From Bacteroidales bacterium GP1 (GTDB taxonomy: Bacteria > Bacteroidota > Bacteroidia > Bacteroidales > Muribaculaceae): a stretch of 14,646 bases of DNA. The translations under genes and the position numbers were made by a program. Positions within the stretch are counted from its first letter, which is position 1; every line of letters starts with the position of its first letter. The notes below the pieces were generated by a model that did not search any database, had not been told where the DNA came from, and saw only the letters and a list, made by a program, of their open reading frames with translations. Below are positions 6,310 to 13,287 of the stretch, one piece after another. The stretch covers positions 93,316 to 107,961 of the forward strand of contig DAAI01000004.1 in NCBI GenBank assembly GCA_001701105.1, read 5' to 3'.

Positions 6310-7245
6310 TTATACGTTGGCGTTGAGGGTAGGAGTCAAAGGCTCATCGGCGCATAACACGGCCAGGAGGTTACCCACCATGGAAGCCTTCTGGTCGTTG
6401 CTTAATTTCACGATCTCCTTTTTATCAAGATTTGCAAGGGCCATCTCTACCATCGATACAGCCCCTTCCACTATCTTCTCTCGGGCCGTAATGATTGCAG
6501 CTGCCTGCTGACGGCGTAACATTACGGCGGCTATCTCCGGGGCATAGGCCAGATAATTGATACGGGCTTCCACAGCCTCCAGTCCGGCCATGGCCAGACG
6601 CTCATTTATCTTCTTCTCGAGAAGATCGTTGATTTCCTGGCCTGAATCGCGCAGGGTCATTTCTCCGGAGGCCGCCCCATCCATATTGTCATAGGCAAAA
6701 TGGCCTGTCACTTCACGCAGGGCAGCGTCGCCTTGAATCTTCACAAAATTGGCAAGGGCATGCTTGTCCAATGTGTTGGAGCCAACCGCTGTCGACTGAG
6801 CATCAAGATCGAAAGTCACCTTATAGGTGTCTTTAATTTTCCATACCAACACCATCCCTATAAGCACAGGGTTGCCCATCTTATCATTCACCTTGATCGG
6901 GTCGATATCCATATTGCGAATCCGCAACGATAATTTTTTCCTGCTGATGAATGGATTTACCCAATAGTACCCTACCCGCTTGCAAGTGCCTTTGTACTGG
7001 CCGAAGAATATCATCACCCGAGCTTCATTCGGCTCTTGGGTGAAATAACCTACACACCCCAAGACGAAGATAAGGAACAACGGGACTCCTACACCTATCT
7101 GCACTCCCGGAGAATCAGGAAAGCATAACACAAACACGCATATCAGTGCAGGAAGCAGTATGAAAGTAAAGAACAACATTAAAAACCCATTGATGAGCAA
7201 GCCATTATACTCATACTCACGATTGGGCATATCAAATCGAGCCAT
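6310..7245 (-). CDS. SPFH/band-7 domain membrane protein
   Basis: This 311-residue protein has two N-terminal membrane spans (about 20-42 and 48-66). An SPFH (stomatin/prohibitin/flotillin) domain follows from about 70 to 240, recognisable by EARVMIFFGQYKGT, GYYWVNPF, DKMGNPVLIGMVLVWKI and the late RINYLAYAPEIA segment. A helical region rich in A, K and E (240-290) follows, as in proteins that oligomerise into membrane rings. Such proteins organise membrane microdomains or scaffold proteases; the specific partner here is unknown. The start ATG lies about 20 nt after a predicted promoter. A small single-span protein gene is upstream on the same strand (71-bp gap). The stop is 4 bp from the convergent channel gene, with no terminator visible between them. 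Confidence 0.88.
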   Translation of the reverse strand: MARFDMPNREYEYNGLLINGFLMLFFTFILLPALICVFVLCFPDSPGVQIGVGVPLFLIFVLGCVGYFTQEPNEARVMIFFGQYKGTCKRVGYYWVNPFISRKKLSLRIRNMDIDPIKVNDKMGNPVLIGMVLVWKIKDTYKVTFDLDAQSTAVGSNTLDKHALANFVKIQGDAALREVTGHFAYDNMDGAASGEMTLRDSGQEINDLLEKKINERLAMAGLEAVEARINYLAYAPEIAAVMLRRQQAAAIITAREKIVEGAVSMVEMALANLDKKEIVKLSNDQKASMVGNLLAVLCADEPLTPTLNANV

Positions 7246-7272
7246 AATCGTTTATTTTTTATGATTACGGCT

Positions 7273-7303
7273 CAAAATTACAAATATTTCCGATAATTTC
7301 CAA
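7273..7303 (-). promoter_or_regulatory. Predicted promoter of the SPFH gene
   Basis: On the minus strand TAATTTTG (7273-7280) is a perfect TAnnTTTG -7 element, with TTG (7301-7303) 20 bp upstream as a partial -33. The start would be near 7267, giving a leader of about 20 nt. The SPFH gene could therefore be expressed apart from the small gene upstream. Confidence 0.5.
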
Positions 7304-7316
7304 CCCCCCGCTCAAA

Positions 7317-7538
7317 TCATTTCTTGATTTTCTTTGTATGGCCTGTAGTGACCAACATATGAAATGAGCTTTTCGAAGATATTACGCGATCAGAGTCTTC
7401 GAGCTCTTTACGAAGCTGATCCATATCGTCCTGACGAGCGTCGAAATTGCCGGAAAGGAGATGATTGATGCCGAGCAGCAGTATCACAACCGCTCCCAGA
7501 ATCATCACAACGATTATCGTCTGTATGAACATTGTCAT
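7317..7538 (-). CDS. Small single-span membrane protein of unknown function
   Basis: The frame encodes 73 residues, or 71 if the second ATG at 7532 is used. The purine-rich AAAGGAA touches the first ATG but stands about 6 nt from the second, so the 71-residue start is slightly favoured. The chain has one strongly hydrophobic helix (about residues 4-25, IQTIIVVMILGAVVILLLG). A charged, possibly coiled-coil stretch follows (DARQDDMDQLRKELEDSD), then a basic end (TKKIKK). No family is recognised. The size and layout are like small accessory membrane proteins that bind larger complexes. Its place directly upstream of the SPFH gene on the same strand makes that protein the obvious candidate partner, but this is inference. 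Confidence 0.6.
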   Translation of the reverse strand: MTMFIQTIIVVMILGAVVILLLGINHLLSGNFDARQDDMDQLRKELEDSDRVISSKSSFHMLVTTGHTKKIKK

Positions 7539-7642
7539 TTCCTTTTTTAATAAAGTCGCTTTCGACAGCTTCTGTTAATAAATAATTCCGCAATTCTTGC
7601 GTTCTTATTATATAATGCATGGAAAGGCGAATTGTTCGCACA

Positions 7643-7673
7643 TTCGTTTTTTTATATTCTTAAAAAACCTTTG
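7643..7673 (+). promoter_or_regulatory. Weak candidate promoter for the leucine-rich-repeat gene
   Basis: TTCG (7643-7646), a 19-bp spacer and AACCTTTG (7666-7673) each miss the Bacteroidetes consensus by one base. Transcription from here would give a leader of about 140 nt containing the inverted repeat at 7714-7759. The gap 7539-7819 holds no other gene that I can support. Confidence 0.3.
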
Positions 7674-7713
7674 TATTGATAAATTGTTATTAAGACAAAG
7701 GAGGAATCCAATA

Positions 7714-7759
7714 TCTACCCCGGCTGCAGGAGCGATAAGTGGTCTCTACAAAGGGTAGA
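7714..7759 (+). repeat. Inverted repeat in the leader of the leucine-rich-repeat gene
   Basis: TCTACCC (7714-7720) and GGGTAGA (7753-7759) can pair as a 7-bp stem around 32 nt. There is no U-run after it, so it is not a terminator. It ends 60 nt before the start codon and may be a structured 5' leader; the function is unknown. Confidence 0.3.
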
Positions 7760-7819
7760 CGAGGAAGAGTCCGGCTTAGAAATTTAACAAACATCAACTT
7801 AATTATAAACACTTGCGTT

Positions 7820-8893
7820 ATGAAAAGAACCATTTTATTACTGGCCGCCCTTTTGACCTTCAGCTTCGGATGGGCCCAGCTAAACAAAAACGAGGTTAAG
7901 AGCCTTACGGCTTTTCTTTCCCAGCCATCGGCCGATGGCCAGACAAATGCCGCCGCCCTTGGTATCGGTATCAAGAATATTATGAATGCACCGGGTCTCA
8001 AAATCGAAAACGGTCGCATCACAGAAATCGACTGGAGCCACAAGAAGCTGGCCGGCAATCTCGATCTTACCGGTTTTGATGCTCTTAAGAAAGTTAACGT
8101 TTCCGACAATAAACTCACTGAAGTTACTTTCAACAATTGCCCGGCTCTCTATGCCGTAAACGCTTCGCACAATCGCCTTACAATCGCCACGGTGGTTGGC
8201 TGCCCGCAGGTGCAGATCCTGAAGCTGAACCGTAACCGCCTCGCGGAAATCGATCTCGGCTCAACGCCGCTAATCAGAAATCTTAATATATCCGGCAATC
8301 AGTTTGAAGGACTCGACGTTTCTAACGTTAACGATCTTCAGACCCTTAACTGCACCAACAACCGTCTTCAGCAGCTCAACGTATCCGGCTGCCAGAATCT
8401 ACGCAATCTTTACGCCGGGTTCAACGAACTCACAGGCATCACACTCCAGGGCCTGAGCAATCTCCAGAATCTGAATATCGGCAACAACAAGATTTCAAAG
8501 CTCTATATGCAGGATCTGCCGGCTCTCGCCACCCTGCTCTGCTCTGACAATCATATGACCCAGCTCGCCATCAACAATTGCTCCAACATCAATGAAGTAT
8601 GGGCGCCTTACAACGACCTCACCAGCTTCACAGTGGAGAACACTCCGAACCTCCAGTTCGTAAATGTTGAATGGAACGACCTTACTTCCCTCTATCTTTC
8701 CAACCTCAACGCCCTCCAGCGTCTGAACGCATCTAACAACCAGCTCGTAACACTCGACGTTTCAAACGACCCGATGCTGCGCACCGTAATCCTGAGCGAG
8801 AACTATATGCTCACCGATTTCCGCACGATGAACTGCCCGATGCTCCAGACCGTAATCGGCTACAACAATTGGGATCCCTACTGGGATGAATAA
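7820..8893 (+). CDS. Secreted leucine-rich-repeat protein
   Basis: From the ATG at 7820 the protein has 357 residues and opens with a Sec signal peptide (MKRTILLLAALLTFSFGWAQ, likely cleaved after residue 18-20). An upstream in-frame GTG would add 27 polar residues before the signal and is rejected. A short region (21-76) leads into an uninterrupted leucine-rich-repeat solenoid. Eleven units of exactly 21 residues span 99-329, with partial units on both sides. The unit runs roughly L-x-x-L-x-hydrophobic-x-x-x-x-x-L-x-x-L-N-x-x-x-N-x, with a nearly unbroken asparagine ladder. The protein ends 28 residues after the last full unit (NWDPYWDE) and has no lipobox, sorting domain or transmembrane anchor, so it should be periplasmic or released. 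Such solenoids usually bind proteins or glycans; the ligand is unknown. The gene is monocistronic with a strong terminator. Confidence 0.88.
   Translation: MKRTILLLAALLTFSFGWAQLNKNEVKSLTAFLSQPSADGQTNAAALGIGIKNIMNAPGLKIENGRITEIDWSHKKLAGNLDLTGFDALKKVNVSDNKLTEVTFNNCPALYAVNASHNRLTIATVVGCPQVQILKLNRNRLAEIDLGSTPLIRNLNISGNQFEGLDVSNVNDLQTLNCTNNRLQQLNVSGCQNLRNLYAGFNELTGITLQGLSNLQNLNIGNNKISKLYMQDLPALATLLCSDNHMTQLAINNCSNINEVWAPYNDLTSFTVENTPNLQFVNVEWNDLTSLYLSNLNALQRLNASNNQLVTLDVSNDPMLRTVILSENYMLTDFRTMNCPMLQTVIGYNNWDPYWDE
8114..8806 (+). repeat. Eleven tandem 63-bp leucine-rich-repeat units (coding)
   Basis: This stretch encodes residues 99-329 of the secreted protein as eleven units of exactly 63 bp with no insertion or deletion. 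The units start with L, I, F or M. They are diverged at the nucleotide level, so the array is old and not a recent slippage expansion. Confidence 0.8.
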
Positions 8894-8968
8894 TCAGCAG
8901 AGTGAATGATTTGTAAGATTATTTCAAGTTAGAAATATAATCTCAGTCACACTATAAAAAGCACACCG

Positions 8969-9005
8969 GCGGGAGGACTCTGCGAGTCGTCCCGCTTAAT
9001 TTATT
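8969..9005 (+). terminator. Rho-independent terminator of the leucine-rich-repeat gene
   Basis: GCGGGAGGACTC (8969-8980) pairs with GAGTCGTCCCGC (8984-8995), twelve positions with one G-G mismatch around a TGC loop, then TTAATTTATT. It lies about 75 nt past the stop. The gap also holds a weak AT-rich hairpin at 8916-8943 and a TCCTGC/GCAGGA pair at 9007-9032. Confidence 0.85.
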
Positions 9006-9087
9006 ATCCTGCAACGTACCACCAAGGCAGGAATTATTCCTTTCTATTTCGTGAATATTTTTCTTAAATTATATGATGGAATTTATA

Positions 9088-9119
9088 TTTGTATAAATAC
9101 AAAATATTTACTAACTTTG
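9088..9119 (+). promoter_or_regulatory. Near-consensus promoter for the nine-gene unit starting with the kinase
   Basis: TTTG (9088-9091), exactly 20 bp, then TAACTTTG (9112-9119) match the Bacteroidetes consensus at every defined base. Transcription should start around 9124-9127. That excludes the ATG at 9123 as the kinase start and leaves a leader of about 45 nt before the ATG at 9171. Confidence 0.75.
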
Positions 9120-9170
9120 TAGTTGAATGCGACTATTACGCACATATTAATCCTTTTTGGAATTAAAAAC

Positions 9171-10016
9171 ATGAACTACAATCTGATAGCGGATGCCGGC
9201 TCTACCAAAACCGATTGGGCGCTACTTGATGACAACGGAGCATTGACCGATAGATTTACAACCGATGGAATCAATGCCCTCCTATCTTCCGATAAAGACT
9301 TGGAAAAGGCTTTTGCCGGAGTGTCGGAAATAATCGGCCCCGATAAGGAAATCAATGAGATTTTCTATTATGGAGCAGGATGTGCCACTCCCGAAGTATG
9401 CACCCGCACCCGTAATATACTCTTGAACGAATTGCACGCCCGCGACGCGATGGTTACAACCGACCTTCTCGGCGCCGCACGCTCTTTACTCGGTAACAAT
9501 CGTGGTATCGCCTGCATCCTCGGCACCGGCTCAAACTCCTGCCTTTACGATGGAATGGCGATAACCGCACAGGTCCCCTCTTTAGGATTTATCCTCGGAG
9601 ATGAAGGGAGCGGAGCAGCACTCGGCAAACGTCTGCTTAAGGCTGCCTTCAAAGGCGAATTACCCGATATGGTGAAAGAAGAATTTCTGGATACATATCA
9701 TCTTTCACTTCCCGATATCCTCGATAAAGTATACTGCAGTCCGGCTCCCAACAAATTTCTTGGCTCTCTCGTGCCGTTCCTTCATAGCCGGCTCTGGAAT
9801 CCTTATGTATATTCCCTTGTATTGGAGGAATTGACATCATTTATGATTCATAATGTGTCGAAATATGACGGCGCCCACTCCCTGCCGGTTTGCTTCACGG
9901 GTTCTGTGGCTTGTAATTTCGAGAAACTTCTGCATGAAGCAGCCGCCTCACAGGGATTCAGCGTAGGCAAAGTGACGGCCAGTCCGATGGAGGGCCTTAT
10001 TGAATTCCATAAATAA
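9171..10016 (+). CDS. BadF/BadG-type kinase, probable N-acetylglucosamine kinase
   Basis: The 281-residue cytoplasmic protein belongs to the ASKHA fold (sugar kinase/actin/Hsp70). Phosphate-1 loop DAGSTKTDW (8-16) is at the N-terminus, a likely catalytic aspartate is D98 in TTDLLGAARS, and the phosphate-2 loop GTGSNSCLYDG spans 118-128. GDEGSGAALGKRLL (143-156) and the adenosine motif VCFTGSVA (240-247) follow. Length and motifs match Bacteroidales proteins annotated as BadF/BadG/BcrA/BcrD ATPases or N-acetylglucosamine kinases; no cysteine cluster of the activase type is seen, so a sugar kinase is favoured. The substrate is inferred. The ATG at 9171 was chosen because it gives the canonical start right before the phosphate-1 loop and lies downstream of the predicted transcription start. 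It is first in a unit and is followed after 6 bp by the esterase gene. Confidence 0.85.
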   Translation: MNYNLIADAGSTKTDWALLDDNGALTDRFTTDGINALLSSDKDLEKAFAGVSEIIGPDKEINEIFYYGAGCATPEVCTRTRNILLNELHARDAMVTTDLLGAARSLLGNNRGIACILGTGSNSCLYDGMAITAQVPSLGFILGDEGSGAALGKRLLKAAFKGELPDMVKEEFLDTYHLSLPDILDKVYCSPAPNKFLGSLVPFLHSRLWNPYVYSLVLEELTSFMIHNVSKYDGAHSLPVCFTGSVACNFEKLLHEAAASQGFSVGKVTASPMEGLIEFHK

Positions 10017-10022
10017 AAAATC

Positions 10023-10715
10023 ATGGGCCGCACTCATTTCTTAAAATCCCAACCCTTGCGATTCTCGATTTTGAATCTTACACTGGCTGCCATATTGGTA
10101 TCCACTTATTCTTTGCCGCTCCGGGCCGATGAATACTGGGACCAAAAGACAAGCCTCTTTGAAATATTACCCATCAAGAAATCCGATATAGTATTCCTCG
10201 GCAATTCAATTACAGATGGAGGCGAATTCAATGAGCTGTTCAATATGGCCAATATCAAAAACCGAGGCATACGCTCCGACCAGATTACGGGAGTAGAGAA
10301 GCGCATCACGCAGGTTACATCCGGATACCCGGCTAAAATATTCCTCCTTATCGGCATCAATGATGTGGCTCAAGGATTGTCGATCGACCGCATCGCAGAG
10401 AGATATGAGCGGCTCGTAAAAAAAATACGGGAACAAAGTCCGGACACTAAACTTTACGTCCAATCAGTAATGCCCATAAACAACGATTTCAACCGATATA
10501 AGACTTTAAGTGGAAAGGAAGCCGTGGTAAGAGGACTTAATGATCGGATTAAAAAGATAGCGGCTTCCGAAGGTGCGGAATATATCGATCTCTGGCCTAC
10601 TCTTGCGGATGCCAACGGGAAATTAAAACGAGCATTTACCAACGACGGCCTTCATCTCAACGGCGTGGGCTACAGAGCCTGGACACGGGCAATTGAAAAT
10701 AAAGTAAAGGAATGA
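10023..10715 (+). CDS. Secreted SGNH/GDSL-family hydrolase (probable carbohydrate or acyl esterase)
   Basis: The 230-residue protein has an N-terminal signal (hydrophobic core about 14-31, likely cleavage after LRA at 33-35), so it acts outside the cytoplasm. The SGNH blocks are all present: block I FLGNSITDG with nucleophile S62; block II glycine in NRGIRSDQ (G82); block III GINDV with N113; block V DGLHLNGVGY with D208 and H211. This layout is common in lipase/acylhydrolases and in sialate or acetyl-xylan esterases, which remove O-acetyl groups from glycans. The substrate cannot be read from the sequence. Following a sugar kinase gene by 6 bp suggests a glycan-related role, but this is inference. 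Its TGA overlaps the next gene's ATG (ATGA), indicating translational coupling. Confidence 0.88.
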   Translation: MGRTHFLKSQPLRFSILNLTLAAILVSTYSLPLRADEYWDQKTSLFEILPIKKSDIVFLGNSITDGGEFNELFNMANIKNRGIRSDQITGVEKRITQVTSGYPAKIFLLIGINDVAQGLSIDRIAERYERLVKKIREQSPDTKLYVQSVMPINNDFNRYKTLSGKEAVVRGLNDRIKKIAASEGAEYIDLWPTLADANGKLKRAFTNDGLHLNGVGYRAWTRAIENKVKE

Positions 10716-11692
10716 AAGCAAAATCGCTGCATATAAATATAGTAATGGTTCTCGCCGGCATCGCCATATGCTTTGCCTCGGTAACAGCCCAGATTCCGGA
10801 AGGGCTTCCGGAAAATGGGGATGCCCCCGATGCGGAGTCCATGAAATCGTCACAGACTATCATAATTCAGCCGCTGTTTGAATATCCGTCGGCTCCCGAC
10901 ACGATTCCTTCTCTTGAAAGAAAGTCGGATTATGTCGTGACTCATTTTTGGGATCCGATGAATTTCAAAGATCAAGGCACAGTCGACCAGAATGCCCTTA
11001 ACGATGCATTCCAAGTATGGGTATCCCCGATGAGATGGGCCAATCAGGAGCTGGTGAATAAATCAGTGGCTTCCTTGCTTAAGAATATAAAGAAAAATCC
11101 TGCGCTCACCTATCAAATGGCGCGGGCCGCCGAGGAGGCTCTCTACAGCCCGAGGGCTGTCTACTGGAATGACCGCCTTTATCTGAAATTCATTGATGCC
11201 CTTCTTAGTCAGAAAAAAATATCCAAACCAAGAAAAGAAAGATATGAACGTCATAAAAGGATAATTGAGAACACTATGGTGGGGCAATATCCGAAGCCAT
11301 TCCGATATACGACCGCAACAGGCAGTCCGGCTCATTATGCCCCTTCTGCCGTGATTACGGTAATAGAATTTGGCGACCCTGACTGCGATGAATGCCGCTA
11401 TGCTAAGTTGAAAATGGAAACCGATGTCACTTTTTCCAGCCTCGTCGATAAGGGCAAAGTAAATGTACTCTTCATTATTCCCGACCCTGAGGAGGGCTGG
11501 CAGACAAAACTCGCGGAATTTTCCCCAAAATGGCATGCGGGAGCATCAGATGAAGTCTCAGAATTGTACGACATTCGAATGACTCCCTCATTCTATGTAA
11601 TCGGCAATGACGGAAAGGTTATAGCAAAGAATTTACCGTATCACAGAGCCATGGCTGCCGCCATCAACGCGGCCAATGCATCCAACCAATAA
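10712..11692 (+). CDS. DUF5106-like exported protein with thioredoxin-type CxxC domain
   Basis: The 326-residue protein starts with a signal peptide (hydrophobic to about residue 25, VTAQ cleavage region). A helical N-terminal domain (about 60-190, containing YVVTHFWDPMNF and RAVYWNDRLY) resembles DUF5106, a Bacteroidetes domain usually fused to thioredoxin-like domains. The C-terminal part (about 195-322) is thioredoxin-like: VIEFGDPDCDECRYAKL carries C225 and C228 in a CDEC redox motif, and the cis-proline is in RMTPSFYVIG (P292). It likely acts in the periplasm as a thiol-disulphide oxidoreductase or a redox-active binding protein. The acidic CDEC centre differs from the CPxC of TlpA-type reductases, so catalytic direction is uncertain. 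It overlaps the esterase gene by 4 bp and precedes the DoxX-like gene by 5 bp; the DoxX protein could be a membrane partner. Confidence 0.8.
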   Translation: MKAKSLHINIVMVLAGIAICFASVTAQIPEGLPENGDAPDAESMKSSQTIIIQPLFEYPSAPDTIPSLERKSDYVVTHFWDPMNFKDQGTVDQNALNDAFQVWVSPMRWANQELVNKSVASLLKNIKKNPALTYQMARAAEEALYSPRAVYWNDRLYLKFIDALLSQKKISKPRKERYERHKRIIENTMVGQYPKPFRYTTATGSPAHYAPSAVITVIEFGDPDCDECRYAKLKMETDVTFSSLVDKGKVNVLFIIPDPEEGWQTKLAEFSPKWHAGASDEVSELYDIRMTPSFYVIGNDGKVIAKNLPYHRAMAAAINAANASNQ

Positions 11693-11697
11693 CGACT

Positions 11698-12192
11698 ATG
11701 GGAAATATTTTAAAACAAATCTATATCTTTTCCACCGGGTATTCCTATACTAATATGGGACGGTTATTCCTGCGCCTGTTTGTTGGAATTATGATGATGC
11801 AGTTCGGAATCCGCCAGCTTTATTGTTTCGATTCCGTTGCTCCGGATTTCCCTGCCGTATTCGGCATGAGCTCCACAGCCACCCTTATCGTTATGATAGT
11901 CATTGAAATAGGATGCTCCCTATTTGTAATGACCGGATTCTGCACGCGCATTATGTGCGTGCCTTTGCTCCTGGTAATGGGGATGGCCGAATGGTATCTG
12001 ATGGAATATACGATTAATGTTCCCTCTTGGATGCTCTCGTGGGCTGATACGGGGTATCTGCCCATCATGTTTATGGGCATATTTTTCTTTATCCTGCTTG
12101 TCGGCCCGGGTAAAATAAGCGTTGATTATTTCCTGTCGCTTCATTTCATTCATTCAGAAAACAAGAGCGAGCAGGAGCTTGAGGAGGTATAG
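11698..12192 (+). CDS. DoxX-like four-helix inner-membrane protein
   Basis: The 164-residue protein has four hydrophobic spans (about 20-40, 59-80, 86-102, 119-137). Its opening GRLFLRLFVGIMMMQFGIRQL is the typical first helix of the DoxX family, and the second span ends in TGFCTRI. DoxX proteins are small membrane proteins; some pair with thiol or quinone redox systems, but many have no known reaction. Here the gene directly follows a CxxC thioredoxin-fold protein gene, so a membrane redox role is plausible but inferred. Two cysteines lie near the second and third spans (C82, C87). The last codons contain AGGAGGT, the strongest ribosome-binding site in the window, serving mnmA. Confidence 0.75.
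   Translation: MGNILKQIYIFSTGYSYTNMGRLFLRLFVGIMMMQFGIRQLYCFDSVAPDFPAVFGMSSTATLIVMIVIEIGCSLFVMTGFCTRIMCVPLLLVMGMAEWYLMEYTINVPSWMLSWADTGYLPIMFMGIFFFILLVGPGKISVDYFLSLHFIHSENKSEQELEEV
12183..12188 (+). promoter_or_regulatory. Strong Shine-Dalgarno for mnmA inside the previous gene
   Basis: GGAGGT, 7 nt before the mnmA ATG, is a near-perfect anti-16S match lying in the last codons of the DoxX-like gene. Such strong sites are rare in this phylum; it supports the ATG at 12196. Confidence 0.7.
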
Positions 12193-12195
12193 CGC

Positions 12196-13287
12196 ATGAA
12201 GATCGCAGTATTGGTATCGGGAGGCGTGGATAGCGCAGTGGTTGTCGACATCCTGCACAAACAGGGGCACGACCTTACACTGTTCTATATCCGCATCGGC
12301 AACGACAATGGCGAAGGCGATTGTTCGGCTGAGGAAGACATCGAGATGTGTACGCTCATTGCCCGGCGCTACGGATTGCCGTTGCACGTTGTCTCGCTCC
12401 ATGAGGAATATTGGGATTCAGTAATGGCCTATACTCTCCGCACAGTAAAGGAAGGAAAAACCCCACACCCCGACATGATGTGCAATAAGCTGATAAAATT
12501 CGGTTTTTTTGAAGAGCGTTGGGGTCATGAGTTCGACCGCACGGCAACAGGCCATTATGCCGACATTGTGGAACGCGACGGTCGATGCTATCTCGCTACG
12601 GCAGCCGACCCCATCAAAGATCAGACCGACTTCCTCGCCCAAATTTCCTATTCTCAGCTGAGTCACCTCATGTTCCCGCTCGGCAAGATGCAAAAAAGCG
12701 ATGTGCGCAGATTGGCAAAAGAGGCCGAGCTGCCTAATGCCGCCCGCAAAGATTCTCAGGGGATTTGCTTCCTTGGTAAAATTGACTATTCCGATTTCAT
12801 CGAGAGACATCTGGGCACACGCACTGGCCCCGTGATTGAAATTGAGACCGGACGTAAGATAGGCGAACATCGCGGAGTCTGGTTCTATACAATAGGCCAG
12901 AGGAAAGGCCTCGGACTTAGCGGCGGCCCATGGTTTGTGGTAGCGAAGAATGTGGAGCAGAACACGATATATGTCTCTCACGGCTATGACACGCCTCTTC
13001 AATATGGGCACATTATTGAATTGTCAGAGATGCACTGGATTTCGGGAGACCCCGGAATTGAGAAAGTGGCATTCAAGACGCGTCATACTCCCGATTTCCA
13101 TCACGGAACCCTGGAAACAAACTCCGACGGCTCCCTCACTCTCGTCTCGGCCGACCCTATTCAGGGTATAGCTCCGGGTCAATATGCCATCATATATTCT
13201 CCCGACAAGAAATTGTGTCTCGGATCAGGACTCATTACCCTTAATCCAAAAAAGAAAAAAAAGCAAAGCCATGATACCGGAAAATGA
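12196..13287 (+). CDS. mnmA: tRNA-specific 2-thiouridylase MnmA
   Basis: The 363-residue enzyme puts sulphur on U34 of tRNA-Lys, tRNA-Glu and tRNA-Gln, using ATP and a persulphide relay. The N-terminal PP-loop is SGGVDS (8-13). The catalytic cysteine is C96 in HPDMMCNK, and the partner cysteine that forms the transient disulphide is C191 in GICFLG. TATGHYAD and the late domain with GEHRGVWFYTIGQRKGLGLSGG (the MnmA beta-barrel region) complete the family pattern. Length is normal (about 360-370). The last residues (NPKKKKKQSHDTGK) are not part of the family core: they are encoded by the A-rich bases that serve as the start region of the next gene, which overlaps by 17 bp. Bacteroidales often carry two MnmA copies; whether another exists cannot be seen here. 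Confidence 0.95.
   Translation: MKIAVLVSGGVDSAVVVDILHKQGHDLTLFYIRIGNDNGEGDCSAEEDIEMCTLIARRYGLPLHVVSLHEEYWDSVMAYTLRTVKEGKTPHPDMMCNKLIKFGFFEERWGHEFDRTATGHYADIVERDGRCYLATAADPIKDQTDFLAQISYSQLSHLMFPLGKMQKSDVRRLAKEAELPNAARKDSQGICFLGKIDYSDFIERHLGTRTGPVIEIETGRKIGEHRGVWFYTIGQRKGLGLSGGPWFVVAKNVEQNTIYVSHGYDTPLQYGHIIELSEMHWISGDPGIEKVAFKTRHTPDFHHGTLETNSDGSLTLVSADPIQGIAPGQYAIIYSPDKKLCLGSGLITLNPKKKKKQSHDTGK

Noticed and set aside
7408..7641. 77-codon minus-strand frame upstream of the small membrane gene
   Set aside because: Low-complexity R/S/D-rich translation, overlaps the better-supported membrane-protein frame out of register, no recognisable domain.
7690..7705. AAGGAGGAATCC as a ribosome-binding site for a small gene
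   Set aside because: A good Shine-Dalgarno core, but no ATG, GTG or TTG follows at usable spacing with an open frame worth reporting.
7690..7819. RNase P RNA-like motif (GAGGAAGAGTCCGGC) upstream of the leucine-rich-repeat gene
   Set aside because: The match to the conserved 5' RNase P segment is only about 15 nt with an insertion, and the region is far too short and lacks the other conserved blocks. Probably chance.
7739..7819. GTG start giving a 384-residue leucine-rich-repeat protein
   Set aside because: It would put 27 polar and basic residues before a textbook signal peptide; the ATG at 7820 is the better start.
8114..8806. CRISPR-like or tandem DNA repeat array (63-bp period)
   Set aside because: The period is in the protein (21-residue leucine-rich repeats); the DNA units are diverged and there are no spacers.
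9123..9170. Upstream ATG for the kinase
   Set aside because: It lies at or before the predicted transcription start and adds 16 residues before the phosphate-1 loop that the family lacks.
13184..13270. Upstream start for the nuclease gene inside mnmA
   Set aside because: It adds 29 residues read out of frame through mnmA coding sequence; the family begins near residue 8 of the 218-residue form.
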